Source of the DNA: Stentor coeruleus
Taxonomy: Eukaryota; Ciliophora; Heterotrichea; Heterotrichida; Stentoridae
Direction: 5' to 3'
Length of the DNA stretch: 36,530 nt
Assembly: GCA_001970955.1 (NCBI GenBank)
Contig: MPUH01000757.1
Coordinates: forward strand, 1-36,530
Positions within the stretch are counted from its first letter, which is position 1; each line of letters begins with the position of its first letter. This document shows, in pieces, positions 9,731-19,977 of the stretch. The notes below the pieces were generated by a model. That model made no database searches. It saw nothing but the letters and a program-made list of their open reading frames with translations, and had not been told where the DNA came from. The position numbers were made by a program, and so were the translations under genes.

Positions 9731-11176
9731 ATGGGTTGTGGCTTAAGTCAATCAGTAAATTCTAAAAAACCTGTGTTGAAAACACAGGCCGCAAAAGTTA
9801 TAAGTCCTGGCATGTTTTCAAGAATCGCTAGTTTTAGTAGCCTTAAAGATTATGCTATAGAAAATAGAATTGGAGGTGGAGCTTTTTCTGATGTAATGCT
9901 TTGTATACACAGACCATCTTCACAATTCAGAGCTATGAAAATTATTTACAAGTCAAAGCTCTGTACCCAGCAAATTGATAGGAATAATATGTTAAAAGAA
10001 TTTGAATTGATGAGAGAACTGGATCATCCTAACATCCTCAAATGCTTTGAAATTTTCGAAGACGCTGATAAAATTTATTTGATTACAGAGTATTGTGAAG
10101 GGGGTAATTTACATGATAAACTTGAAAAAGAATCAGTTTTATCAGAAAACTGTGCCTCGCAGATAATGTTTCAGATTTTTTCAGCTTTAGCGTATTGTCA
10201 TGAAAAAGGTATAATTCACAGAGATATTAAATTGGATAATATATTTTTAGAGAGCCAGAATGGTTTTAGATGTAAAATTGGAGACTTTGGTAGTTCATGT
10301 ATTTGTGATAATGATGTAGGAACTACTGGATGTTTTGGAACTTCTTATTATATTGCTCCTGAAATGCTGAAATCAACGTATAATAATAAAGTTGATGTCT
10401 GGTCATGTGGGATTTTGCTGTATGTGATTTCAACTGGGAAGTTTCCTTATAGTGGGAAAACAGCGAAGGTTATTAAAAGGCAGATAATGCAAAGTCCACC
10501 TGAAGTTAATAGGTCGGTTTTGCCATTTAGTTCAGCATTGTTAGTGGATTTTTTGCATAATGTACTTGAACCGAACCCACGAGAAAGGTTTTCTGCTGAA
10601 AAAGCCCTGGTCCATCCTTGGGTTGTTAATTATAGGAGAAAATCTTTTAGGTCTAGTGGGTTCTATTTGGATATATCAAGACTCACAAGGCCAAAAAGTA
10701 AACTACAGCTCGCTGTTTCTATGTATATTATCAGCTACTTATTCAAAAACTCAGAAGTCGAAGGACTAAAACAATATTTCACAATGCTTGACAAAGATAA
10801 CGATGGGCAACTTATTAGAGAAGACTTCGAAAATGAGTTCTTGAAAAAATTCAACCCTGAACAAGCTGAAGAACTTATACAAGTACTTTTTGATAATTTT
10901 GACCTTAACAACAATAAAGCTATTGACTACACAGAATTCTTATTAGCATTTTTAGATAGTAAAAAGTACTTGTCTGATGATATGATCAAAAATTTTTTTT
11001 ATACTTTTGATAGAGACCATGATGGGTTTATTAGTCTAGATGATTTACAAGGAGTAGTTGGATCTTTGAATACTGAATGGAATCAGTATACTCGAATAAG
11101 TGGAGTAACATATAATCACAAGCATATCAATTCAGATCAATTTATCGAGCTTGTAAACCTTTCGACAAACAACTAG
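9731..11176 (+). CDS. Calcium-dependent protein kinase (CDPK) with EF-hand tail, Met-Gly-Cys N-terminus
   Basis: A 481-residue Ser/Thr kinase with a calmodulin-like tail, so probably switched on by calcium. Gly2 and Cys3 predict N-myristoylation and palmitoylation, hence membrane tethering. Kinase domain about 41-298: glycine loop IGGGAFSDV (47-55), Lys70, alpha-C Glu90, HRDIKLDN (163-170), DFG (185-187), APE (209-211). A junction segment (about 300-340) precedes EF-hand loops at 354-365 (DKDNDGQLIRED), 391-402 (DLNNNKAIDYTE) and 427-438 (DRDHDGFISLDD). A fourth hand, about 450-475, has no acidic loop. Loops 1 and 3 end in Asp rather than Glu at position 12, and loop 2 has Lys for the central Gly, so calcium affinity may be modest. 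Start follows AAAATA; stop TAG. It is the leftmost and most complete member of a seven-gene family that extends to 25211. Confidence 0.95.
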   Translation: MGCGLSQSVNSKKPVLKTQAAKVISPGMFSRIASFSSLKDYAIENRIGGGAFSDVMLCIHRPSSQFRAMKIIYKSKLCTQQIDRNNMLKEFELMRELDHPNILKCFEIFEDADKIYLITEYCEGGNLHDKLEKESVLSENCASQIMFQIFSALAYCHEKGIIHRDIKLDNIFLESQNGFRCKIGDFGSSCICDNDVGTTGCFGTSYYIAPEMLKSTYNNKVDVWSCGILLYVISTGKFPYSGKTAKVIKRQIMQSPPEVNRSVLPFSSALLVDFLHNVLEPNPRERFSAEKALVHPWVVNYRRKSFRSSGFYLDISRLTRPKSKLQLAVSMYIISYLFKNSEVEGLKQYFTMLDKDNDGQLIREDFENEFLKKFNPEQAEELIQVLFDNFDLNNNKAIDYTEFLLAFLDSKKYLSDDMIKNFFYTFDRDHDGFISLDDLQGVVGSLNTEWNQYTRISGVTYNHKHINSDQFIELVNLSTNN

Positions 11177-11611
11177 TTGAGATTAATTTGTAAATTTAAC
11201 AAAAATTTAAATTTTCATGAAAGAAAATATGAAATTATTTAGAAATGAAATGATAAAAAAAAATTTCAGTCAAATAGTAGATAGGATTTGCTGTAGATAA
11301 TTCCAAAAAGTGAAAATTCTTAATAATTTTCCTGTATAAGGAATTTTTATATTATAAGGTATATTAAAATCGGCAATATAATTATAAGATTTAGATTTTA
11401 ATATTCATTGTAAATTTTTTTAGGGCTTAGTGCTTTATATATTGATTTATAATTTTACTCATATTTATTACAATATTTGTTTATAGCATTTCAGTCATAA
11501 ATTGTAGTGACTAAAAAATTATGGAAAAAAATTAAAAAATATGGATAAAAAGATATATACATAAGATACGAAATGAAAGCGTTAAAGATATTAACCGGAA
11601 AAGATTTATAA
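11177..11611. other. Intergenic region between the two CDPK genes
   Basis: 435 nt, very AT-rich. It must carry the 3' end of the first and the promoter of the second kinase gene. No ORF, RNA gene or clear skew switch is apparent. Confidence 0.4.
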
Positions 11612-13150
11612 ATGGGCTGTGCAGCAAGTCTTAAACCAAAAAAATCTAACAAAAATAATCATTTAATCGAATCAAATACCCCAATACCAAAGAAAATAAT
11701 CACTCAATTAACAGCTTCAGCTACCTTATTAGATTACTCTTTCATCAAAGCTTTGGGAACAGGAGCTTTTTCACATGTCCTTCTATGCATCCACACTCCA
11801 ACACAACAGTTCCGAGCTTTAAAATGCATAAAAAAAGAAGCTCTAGTTCCACAACAATTAAACCTCATATACAAAGTACAAGAAGCTTATTTATTAAGAA
11901 AAATTGATCATCCGAATATAATAAAATGTTATGAAGTCTTTGAAGATAATGATTATGCTTACTTATCTTTAGAATATTGTCCAGGTGGAAGTCTTTTAAA
12001 ACATTTTAAGGAACAAAAATGGTTTTGTGAGGATTATGTTTGTAATATTATTAGCCAAATTTTATCAGCACTTGCTTATATACATGAACATAAGATTATG
12101 CATAGAGATATTAAAGCGAATAATGTTTTTATTATGGATAAAGATAGGGTTAATGTGAAAATAGGAGATTTTGGTAGTGCTTGTAGATTGAAACGTGGAC
12201 AAAAAGGGAAAGGATGCTTTGGAACTTCTTATTATATTGCGCCTGAAACATTAAAAGGGATGTATAATGAAAAAGTTGATATTTGGAGTTGTGGGATTTT
12301 ACTGTTTATTTTAATGACTGGTGAAGCTCCTTATATTGGCCAAAACACATTGGAGATTAAAAGACAGATTTTACAAAATCCTTTTACAAAAGAAAAATGG
12401 ACACTTAAAATAAAGGAAAAACTTGTCTTTGACTTACTTGAAAGCATGCTTGAAATTAATCCTGAAGAAAGATTTTCAGCCAAACAAGCACTGATGCATC
12501 CTTGGATAACTAAATACAAAAAAATATTACGAAGCAAAGACCAAATTTACACAAACACATTCTCAGACTATTACTTCAACAAAATCCACCAAAATGCTTC
12601 TCTCTACATAGCCGCATATCTTGTAAAAATCAAAGAAATCGAAGACTTCAATAAAAAATTCCCTAAAATTCACAATATCAACAATAAACAACATAGACTG
12701 AAAAAACATTTTTTACCAAATATCAAAAATTATTCAAAAAACTCTAATTCATTTTATTATAAACAAATAAACTTAAGAAATACATTCCAAACTAATACCA
12801 AAACAACCCAAAATTTTTTTTTATTCAAACCTTTTATTGAAAAGAATTTTACAAATAAAAACTTTTTATCATTATCAGAATCTATCTTATCATCTTTGAG
12901 TTTTGAAAAATACACTTATTCAGAATGTATTATTTCAGTTTTTAATATGTTTGATACAGATCAAGATGGTTTTATTTCGCTTAAAGATATTCAGAATACT
13001 TTGGGAAATTTGAATATTTTTGATGAGAATATAAGGAAAGCTAATAAATTATATCGAATTAATAAGTTTATTTCAAGGAAAAAATTCGTTGATTTAATTC
13101 AAGGATATTCTGGGTATAGAAGGGAAAATAGAGTTGAGAATATAGAGTAA
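11612..13150 (+). CDS. CDPK-like kinase with a largely decayed EF-hand tail
   Basis: A 512-residue paralogue of the preceding gene. Met-Gly-Cys start (predicted dual acylation). Kinase domain about 42-300 with LGTGAFSHV (48-56), Lys71, HRDIKANN (164-171), DFG (186-188) and APE (210-212), so catalysis should be intact. The tail aligns with that of the neighbour through SLYIAAYLVKIKEIEDF (about 330-346). After this, the places of EF-hands 1 and 2 are taken by Asn/Lys/Phe-rich sequence (about 350-425); the residue of hand 2, NFTNKNFLSLSE, has lost its acidic ligands. Only one canonical loop remains, DTDQDGFISLKD (448-459), matching hand 3 of the neighbour. Calcium control is therefore probably weakened or changed. 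The open frame is unbroken over the decayed part. Start follows TTTATAA; stop TAA. Confidence 0.93.
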   Translation: MGCAASLKPKKSNKNNHLIESNTPIPKKIITQLTASATLLDYSFIKALGTGAFSHVLLCIHTPTQQFRALKCIKKEALVPQQLNLIYKVQEAYLLRKIDHPNIIKCYEVFEDNDYAYLSLEYCPGGSLLKHFKEQKWFCEDYVCNIISQILSALAYIHEHKIMHRDIKANNVFIMDKDRVNVKIGDFGSACRLKRGQKGKGCFGTSYYIAPETLKGMYNEKVDIWSCGILLFILMTGEAPYIGQNTLEIKRQILQNPFTKEKWTLKIKEKLVFDLLESMLEINPEERFSAKQALMHPWITKYKKILRSKDQIYTNTFSDYYFNKIHQNASLYIAAYLVKIKEIEDFNKKFPKIHNINNKQHRLKKHFLPNIKNYSKNSNSFYYKQINLRNTFQTNTKTTQNFFLFKPFIEKNFTNKNFLSLSESILSSLSFEKYTYSECIISVFNMFDTDQDGFISLKDIQNTLGNLNIFDENIRKANKLYRINKFISRKKFVDLIQGYSGYRRENRVENIE

Positions 13151-14059
13151 TTCGACTTTTATATAAGGAAATTTTTATGTTTTTTAAGATTTTATTAAGG
13201 TAAAAATACTGTAATAATTATGTTTGGTATATGAGTTTTAGATGATAATAAGAAGAAGGATTTGTTGAGGTTTTGATTGTAAGTGAAAATTATTGATGTA
13301 TATTTTTTTCATATTTTGAAAGATTTCATTATTAAGAGTATATAATTGAAAAAAATTACAATTTTGAAATTGAAAATTTTCAGGTTTTTGGAATGATAGA
13401 ATATATAAGATATGGTTTTTAATAAGAAAGTTTTCAGTTTTGAGTATTTGGAAAGTCTTATAAAATTTCAGAAATTAGGTGGTCTATGAAGAAATTTTGA
13501 AAATTATCAAGAAGTATAAACACATAATTTACTTAAGATTATAATTAAACATGATTTCACATTTATATCTTAAATAATATAAACCTTATCAGTTATACCA
13601 AATCGAAAAATATAAAATCATCTAATATTTTCTAATAAAATTGTATTAACTGTAAATGATTTTATTCTCAAAGCAAAAAATTTCTTTCTATTAAAATAAA
13701 AGTATGATTTTTCCCTATCGCTTTAATACTTAAATATAGCATGTATCAGACTGATTTTAATGTAAAAAATAAAAAGTTTAAATTACTTTAGACTATAATT
13801 TACTAATGATAATGTAAAATTGTAATATAAAGCAGGGCATATTAGAATTTTGGGTTTTGGATTTTTCTAATATTGTAAATTTTTTATATCTCCATAAGCA
13901 TTTGGGTAATATTTTCGATTTTATTATTAAAATAAATACTTTGAAATTGAAAACTAAAATCACACACTTTTTAGGTATCTGGAGTTTTTTTAGAATCAGC
14001 ATTTTTCAAATATAATAAAAGCAATATAACTTAAAAACGGTAACTATTTGAATATTAAT
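13151..14059. other. Intergenic region, no gene seen
   Basis: About 900 nt of AT-rich sequence between same-strand kinase genes. The left part is slightly G-biased. A 69-codon frame on the minus strand (13793-14002) is Lys/Ile/Phe low-complexity with a poor start context and was not called. Confidence 0.4.
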
Positions 14060-14980
14060 ATGGGTTGTGCCACAGTCAAAAGTCCTAAAAAGTGTTCACA
14101 GACAAATGAAAGAAGAATAAGCCCTGCACTAGAGATTTCAGAATTCAAACTACTAAACCATTATGTTTCTCTCTCACTACTAGGTAGCGGAGCTTTTTCA
14201 GAAGTAATTCTAGCAAAGCATATCCCAACTCAAAGTTTTCGGGCATTAAAAATCGTAAGCAAAAGCAAACTAACATCCCAGCACTTTTTTTCTTGGGGTA
14301 CAGTCAGGGAACCATACATCCTACAAGAAATAAACTATCCTGGGGTAATCAAATTTTATGAATGCTTTGATGATCTACTCAATTTCTATATAGTAACAGA
14401 ATACTGTGAAGGTGGTAGCTTATTTAAAAAAATAAAAAATTCTGGAAGACTAAGTGAAGAAAATAATGTACTCATCATGTATCAACTACTAAAAACTGTT
14501 GAATATATTCATAGCCATAATATTGTTCATAGAGATATCAAACTAGAAAACGTTCTTTTAGCATGCAAGCAAAATATTCGCATAAAACTTGCTGATTTTG
14601 GTAACGCATGCCATTTAACATCTGATAAAAAATTAACAGGATGCTATGGGTCAGCTTGCTACCTAGCTCCTGAAGTTTATACAAATAGTTATGATGAAAA
14701 AGTAGACATCTGGAGTTGTGGGATTTTGTTTTATGTACTTCTTTCTGGAAAATCACCTTATTCCTGTAAAGACCCATGCGAAATAAAACATTTAGTTAAT
14801 ACTTCTCCTTTTCAACTTAATGATACAAACACAGTAGGATTTTCTTCGATTGCCATAGATTTATTACAGCTTCTTTTGAAAATACAGCCTGAACAACGGA
14901 TTTCTGCTTCTGATGCATTGAAGCATCCATTGTTTGAAAATATCAGTATGAATTTAGATGAATGTTCGAAAGACATCTAG
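14060..14980 (+). CDS. Met-Gly-Cys protein kinase without EF-hands (CDPK-derived)
   Basis: A Ser/Thr kinase of 306 residues. An upstream in-frame ATG at 14048 would add Met-Asn-Ile-Asn. The ATG at 14060 is chosen because it yields the Met-Gly-Cys start shared by all seven family members and lies in ATTAATATGGG. Gly2/Cys3 predict membrane anchoring. Kinase domain about 35-296: LGSGAFSEV (41-49), Lys64, HRDIKLEN (157-164), DFG (179-181), APE (203-205), and a final HPLF block. The protein ends shortly after, so there is no junction domain or calmodulin-like tail. All catalytic residues are present; predicted active but calcium-independent. It is closest to the other short members downstream (shared KHIPT and SPFQL segments). 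Stop TAG. Confidence 0.93.
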   Translation: MGCATVKSPKKCSQTNERRISPALEISEFKLLNHYVSLSLLGSGAFSEVILAKHIPTQSFRALKIVSKSKLTSQHFFSWGTVREPYILQEINYPGVIKFYECFDDLLNFYIVTEYCEGGSLFKKIKNSGRLSEENNVLIMYQLLKTVEYIHSHNIVHRDIKLENVLLACKQNIRIKLADFGNACHLTSDKKLTGCYGSACYLAPEVYTNSYDEKVDIWSCGILFYVLLSGKSPYSCKDPCEIKHLVNTSPFQLNDTNTVGFSSIAIDLLQLLLKIQPEQRISASDALKHPLFENISMNLDECSKDI

Positions 14981-16892
14981 TCTGGCCTAAATGCTAAAAT
15001 CCTATACATAATCAGCAAATAATTTCAAGTAAATATTTATCAGAGAATGTTTTATAATCATAAAGAATACAATTTATATATTTAAGTCTTTAAATAAGTA
15101 GTCTAAAGTTTTAAAGAAATAGTTCAAAGGTTATTTAACTAGGATTTAATATTGAATCATAAGAAAATGTAACAACATATTTAGAAAAGGTTTTATTATT
15201 AGTAATTTAGATTTAGACTTTGTAAGATAAAGGGTAATATCTTGATAAGCTCGAGTTAATATGTGATGCATTATATGAAAAATACACCTTTTTATAAGCA
15301 AAAACGAATGTTCAAAGCATAAAGTGAGAATTTTAGCTGAAAATACAATATTTTATTAAGTATATGATGATTATTAGATTTTTCTTTAGTTTAAAGTAAT
15401 TTTCCCCTAATATACACTTACAATATTGGATAAATTTATATTATTGTATGTAATTACATAAACAAAAATGCTTAAAGTTTTATATCTGAGTATAGTTAAA
15501 GATTTATTACTATGTCACATATTATTTTCAAAAGACTAAATGCAAACTGTGTCATGATAGAAGCAGGGCATTATAAAAGTTAAGAAAATGCTTAAGGTAA
15601 ACTAATTTAGTAATTAGAAAATATGATATTAAAAATGATGTGAAAACTTGGTATAAATCCTTTAAGAAAGAAAATCGTGATGAAAAATCAAAGTATTTTA
15701 TGCTAAGTGATTACTAAACTTAATACCTTTGATCAACGGGAACACAAAACGTTGTTTCAATATAGTAAAAGTTATTAATTTTAAACTTTAAGCCTTAGAA
15801 GAATAAATATGTAATTTGTTTTTGATATATAGTTTCCTTATGATTCTAATAATTAATTTTTTGATTCACATACTAATATTCTTCATTCGAATACATGAAA
15901 CTAAGGATATAATTGTAAGGAATAGAGGGATTGATTTATTAATTTTAGAATATATTTACTCTGAGCACCCTTTCCTAAGTACCCTATCTTTTAGTTGTTT
16001 ATCACTTGTTTTATATTATTTTAATCTGTGTGACAAAGTAGAGTAGGCTCAAAAAATAAGTCCCTAAGTCCCTGATATTGAATAGAATAATATAATAAAT
16101 AGGAAGAAAAGATTAAGTTTAAGTATGGCATACACATAAGTCAATTGACTTTTCTGACATAGATTTTAGGGTCTGATCATTTAGCATATTATGCAAAAGC
16201 ATGAAATACTTAAAATGGTTAAATGATTTCTGATATATAATATACCATTATTACAATATAAATAATTAAGTTATATGATTTCTTCTGGAATGCTTTAGCT
16301 GAATTAGCTATATTGTTATAATCTAAAATTAGAATAAAAATCATATCAAGTGAAATATACAGCTTATTTATAGATAATTTGTGAATTATTTAAATAATTC
16401 ATATATAAACTCTCAGATAGATTTTACTATTGAGAAAAATAGCTTATAAAATACACTATTTGATTTTATCATATTCTATGAACTAAGAAAAATGCCATTA
16501 CATTTTATCTTTTTATAAATAATTAGCTACCTTAATAACTCAATTTCTGAATCCTTCGTAAAAATTCATTCTTTGAAGCTATTAAATAATTGTTGAAAGT
16601 GAGACAATACAATTTTTAAGTGTTTCAAAATTAAAGTCAACTCATCATCATTTTAGAATATAACGCACTTTGATTTGATATAAAGATTATCAAGCCTAAA
16701 TTTAAAAATTATATAATATATCCCATACTCATGAACTGCAAATCTATTTCTTTACCCCTTAACCCTAATCAAAATTTACCATATAATCTTTATAGCTTAC
16801 ATTATTGCCAAATCATTATGGCTTTATATCTAATATTTTCATATTGGACTTTAAAGCTCACAAGAAATCCAAAAATTTTATAGTTAATTTAT
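14981..16892. other. Long intergenic region between convergent kinase genes
   Basis: About 1.9 kb with no supported gene. It lies between two 3' ends (plus-strand kinase left, minus-strand kinase right). Short open stretches such as the one before the stop near 15714 look weakly protein-like but are not identifiable. A 76-codon hydrophobic frame at 15816-16046 lacks the usual start context and is judged to be chance. The right ~150 nt are C-rich on the + strand. Confidence 0.4.
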
Positions 16893-17804
16893 TTAGCATG
16901 TATTATTAAGCCATGCATGCTTTCTCGCATTTCCAGCTGTAACTCTTTTACTTTGATCTACTTCTAGCATTTGTCTAATAAAATTCTGAGCCTCAAAAGA
17001 AATATTCAATATCCTCTGATTCACATCATTATTAGACAAACATCTAATTTCTTCTTTTATCTCAGTCAAATTTTTCCCTAAATAAGGTAAAGTCCCAGTT
17101 AACATAATTAATGCTAAAATCCCACAGCTCCAAACATCTGTTTTTTCTGTAGAATTTCCTTTTATAACCTCTGGAGCTAAATAAAACAATGACCCCATAC
17201 AGCTAGACAAAGATTCTCCTGGCTTAATATACTCAGAACATCCAAAATCTATGAGTTTAATACTGTTACTTGAGCTATCTTTCAATAATATATTTTCCAA
17301 TTTGATATCTCTATGAATTATCTTTTGGCTATGTAAATATTCAACTGCGTCTAATACTTGTTTCATAATTTCAATTGTGAATGCTTCTGAAAACTTTTTA
17401 GATTTCCTTAGTTTTTCAGCTAAGCTACCTCCTAAACATAGTTCAGTAATAATATAGAACTTAAGATCATCTTCAAGCGTTTCAAAGTATCCTATAATAT
17501 TTTTATGGCTTAATTTAGAAAGTATCAAAGACTCTCTTTGGACTTGGCAAAAATTGTGCTCCTTGTGTTTAAAATTGATTTTACTGATTATTTTGAGTGC
17601 TCTATAAGTTTTTGATGGAACATGAAAGGCTTCAAGAACTTCCCCGTAGCCCCCTACACCTAGAAATGATAGAGAAACATAGTTTGATAAATTTGAATCA
17701 CTGGTTTTTATTTTTTCTAAGCATTTCAAATTTATGCAAGGTGCTTTATATGTATTGATTTTTACTGTAGACACAAGATGATTTTTAACTAGAATACACC
17801 CCAT
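16893..17804 (-). CDS. Met-Gly-Cys protein kinase without EF-hands, inverted copy
   Basis: A 303-residue kinase-only member of the cluster on the opposite strand. Gly2 and Cys3 predict dual acylation. Kinase domain about 42-300: LGVGGYGEV (48-56), Lys71, HRDIKLEN (164-171), DFG (186-188), APE (210-212), and a closing HAWL. The first glycine-loop aromatic is Tyr and the third Gly is kept, unlike the Ser of its neighbours. All catalytic residues are present, so it should be active. The protein ends directly after the kinase domain. The start reads ATAAATATGGGG on its own strand; stop TAA. Orientation implies an inversion or inverted duplication within the array. Confidence 0.93.
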   Translation of the reverse strand: MGCILVKNHLVSTVKINTYKAPCINLKCLEKIKTSDSNLSNYVSLSFLGVGGYGEVLEAFHVPSKTYRALKIISKINFKHKEHNFCQVQRESLILSKLSHKNIIGYFETLEDDLKFYIITELCLGGSLAEKLRKSKKFSEAFTIEIMKQVLDAVEYLHSQKIIHRDIKLENILLKDSSSNSIKLIDFGCSEYIKPGESLSSCMGSLFYLAPEVIKGNSTEKTDVWSCGILALIMLTGTLPYLGKNLTEIKEEIRCLSNNDVNQRILNISFEAQNFIRQMLEVDQSKRVTAGNARKHAWLNNTC

Positions 17805-19256
17805 ATTTATATTCTAGAATTTTCTTTAGATTATATTATAATGATATATTATAGATTAAGTTATTGTTATATTAGAAGATTTAAAAGAGGAATTTTTGAT
17901 TTAGATAGAAACAGTTTCAAGTTGCAGATATTTTGTTTTATATTGTAAAAGATTTTTGTAAATAATTTTTATGTAATTCTTAATTATTTAAAATAATCAT
18001 TCTTGTCTAGATGGGATATTAGATATGATAGGAGTAATTTTTTTAGAGGGTTAAGAATTTTGTATGGAGATTTCCTTGAGACATAGACTGTAAATATAGT
18101 TTTAGCTGTACTTAGTGGATAGAAATTTAAGGTAGGTGTGCTTGTGAGATAATAAGTTTAAAATTAGGAAAATAATTCAGGGTAAGTCAAATAAAGCTAG
18201 AAAAGTAAGAAAATGTTTGAATATGCATATAATTTATGCACTTTTATTAAAATCCATATAAACTTTTTTATGATATTATCTAATCAGATTCATCAAAAGT
18301 TTTATGTCTATTGCTAATTATATTTAGAGTAGTTATTATTAAAAACCTGCATCCTTCATTGGGACTATATTGTAACCCTTTAAAACTCATAGAAACTATA
18401 TAAGATTAATTTTCCTCTCATGTCTTACTTTAGTCAAAATCTACTTCAATAATATTGATTATCATAATATTATTACCACAAAACCTTTAAAATTATTTCT
18501 GGCATGCCTTAATACTTTTAATTCCTTAGTTTATAGGAAAACTTTAACCTTCAACAAATATAAAAATTCTTTATTTTTTCTATATCTTGAAGTTTCTAAA
18601 GATAAAGTTATATATATAACAATAAGAGTCTCTTAAAAGTACTATATAAATAATAATAAAACACCATATTCTATAAGTTTAATTTTTTAACTTTAGATAT
18701 ATAAATAATAATAAAACACCATATTCTATAAGTTTAATTTTTTAACTTTAGATAAAGGTTGTTGCTTTAAAATAAGTATACAAAGTCTTAAGCCAATTTA
18801 AATAATATAATCGTTTACCTTGATGTTTATATTTCCACGATTATTTAAGCAAGCTTTATAGCATAATATCAATAAAATGTTTTCTTTAAAAAACTTTTTA
18901 TCAAATTCTATCTATGTTTGTAGATGTTATGGGGTTTTGCAATAGAAAGAATTTGTATATATGATAATTTGAGTGTTAATGCCTTTGATTTTATTCAGCT
19001 ATACTATATTTAGATTAATAAAAACAGTATATTCTTATGTATGAGTATATATAAAATCTCTTTAGTTTAAGAAACTCAATCTATAATCAAATGAGTTTAA
19101 TAAATGATATTTTTATTTAGTTATTATATTTTTATGTTTGAATTTCTAAGATTCATCAACTTTGATAATATTATACACATATTTTAACTTTTTTGAATAA
19201 AATATTCTAGATTAGGTATATAAATTTAAAATAATGATTATATGTTTACAGACTTG
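17805..19256. other. Intergenic region with a 55-bp tandem duplication
   Basis: No supported gene. It holds the promoter side of the minus-strand kinase at its left end, where the + strand is G-rich. A C-richer patch spans about 18300-18560. Two 55-bp direct repeats occur at 18643-18752. Confidence 0.4.
18643..18752. repeat. Tandem direct repeat, 2 x 55 bp
   Basis: Two adjacent copies beginning TATATAAATAATAATAAAAC and ending in TTTAACTTTAGA, period 55 nt, apparently identical. This is non-coding and AT-rich, and looks like a recent local duplication. Confidence 0.85.
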
Positions 19257-19977
19257 ATGTCAAAAAAGCACAGAAAAGAAAGTAAAAGTCTCGTAATCTT
19301 AATCATGAGAAGGCAGGAATACAAAAACTTAATCGGGAAAAATAAATAAATCCACAATGTTTTAGCAAATAGTTATTTCTGCAAGCGTGATCAGGAACAT
19401 ATTGCAATATTCAAAGAAAAAGCTCAGTCAATATGAAACAGAATCTCTGAATCTGCATCTAAATGTCCTGATTTTATTCGGGAAATCAATGAAGAAATAT
19501 ATAAAATAATCCAAGAAATCAAATCGAAGTAAATTTTTTTTCTGAAACATGGATTCGTGTTGATATTGATATTTTTATGCTTCAGTGACAACCCAAAATT
19601 AGCTGATAAACTAGTTGTTGTGAGGGATAATTCAATGATTGAAACAACAAATTATATAGCCCGAAGATATGATATTAGAAGTAATATTTGGGTTTATAGG
19701 TAAAAAGTTATTTAAAGATTTGGTTTTTATAAAACTAAATTTAGTAAATATAGAGAAGAAGGTGAGAAAATCAGAGAAATTTATTGAGATTACGATTCAA
19801 TTTTTAAATCATAGGACTTGATGAAGTGAATATCTTGTAAATAATGGAATTTCTTGAAAAAAATGGAATGGGTCATGATGAAGGCAGATAAGAATTTGCT
19901 AAGATTGTAAGACAGAGAATTAGAGGGAAAATCAATTGTTTTAGTTGATATTCTTGCAATAGAGAGCTTAGTGAATA
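19257..19977 (+). pseudogene. POLK: Relic of DNA polymerase kappa (Y-family translesion polymerase)
   Basis: No long open frame, yet consecutive pieces in changing frames follow Pol kappa in order. From an ATG at 19257 comes MSKKHRKESKS. At 19304 HEKAGIQKLNREK matches the KAGM(E/Q)GLDKEKIN block. At 19353-19532 comes NSYFCKRDQEHIAIFKEKAQ and EINEEIYKIIQEIKSK. At 19541 WIRVDIDIF matches the catalytic VDMDAF strand. From 19587, after a one-base shift, DNPKLADKLVVV...SMIETTNYIARRYDIRSN matches DNPELKDKPIAVG...MLSTSNYHARRFGVR. Then FSKYREEGEKIREIY and DYDSIFKS match the DKYR...DYDPNF stretch. At 19817 LDEVNI matches the SLDEAY catalytic pair. Last is EFAKIVRQRIRGK. At least eight in-frame stops and several frameshifts break it. 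The palm C-terminal half, the little finger and later domains are absent. Alignment is from memory of family sequences but the order of motifs is convincing. Confidence 0.85.

Noticed and set aside
14048-14059. Upstream ATG giving Met-Asn-Ile-Asn before Met-Gly-Cys
   Set aside because: Would bury the acylation signal that all sister kinases have at residue 2; the downstream ATG has the better context.
15816-16046. 76-codon hydrophobic open frame
   Set aside because: Starts in TTTTTGATATATAG rather than with the usual ATG context, Ile/Leu/Phe-rich as expected of AT-rich DNA, no recognisable family.
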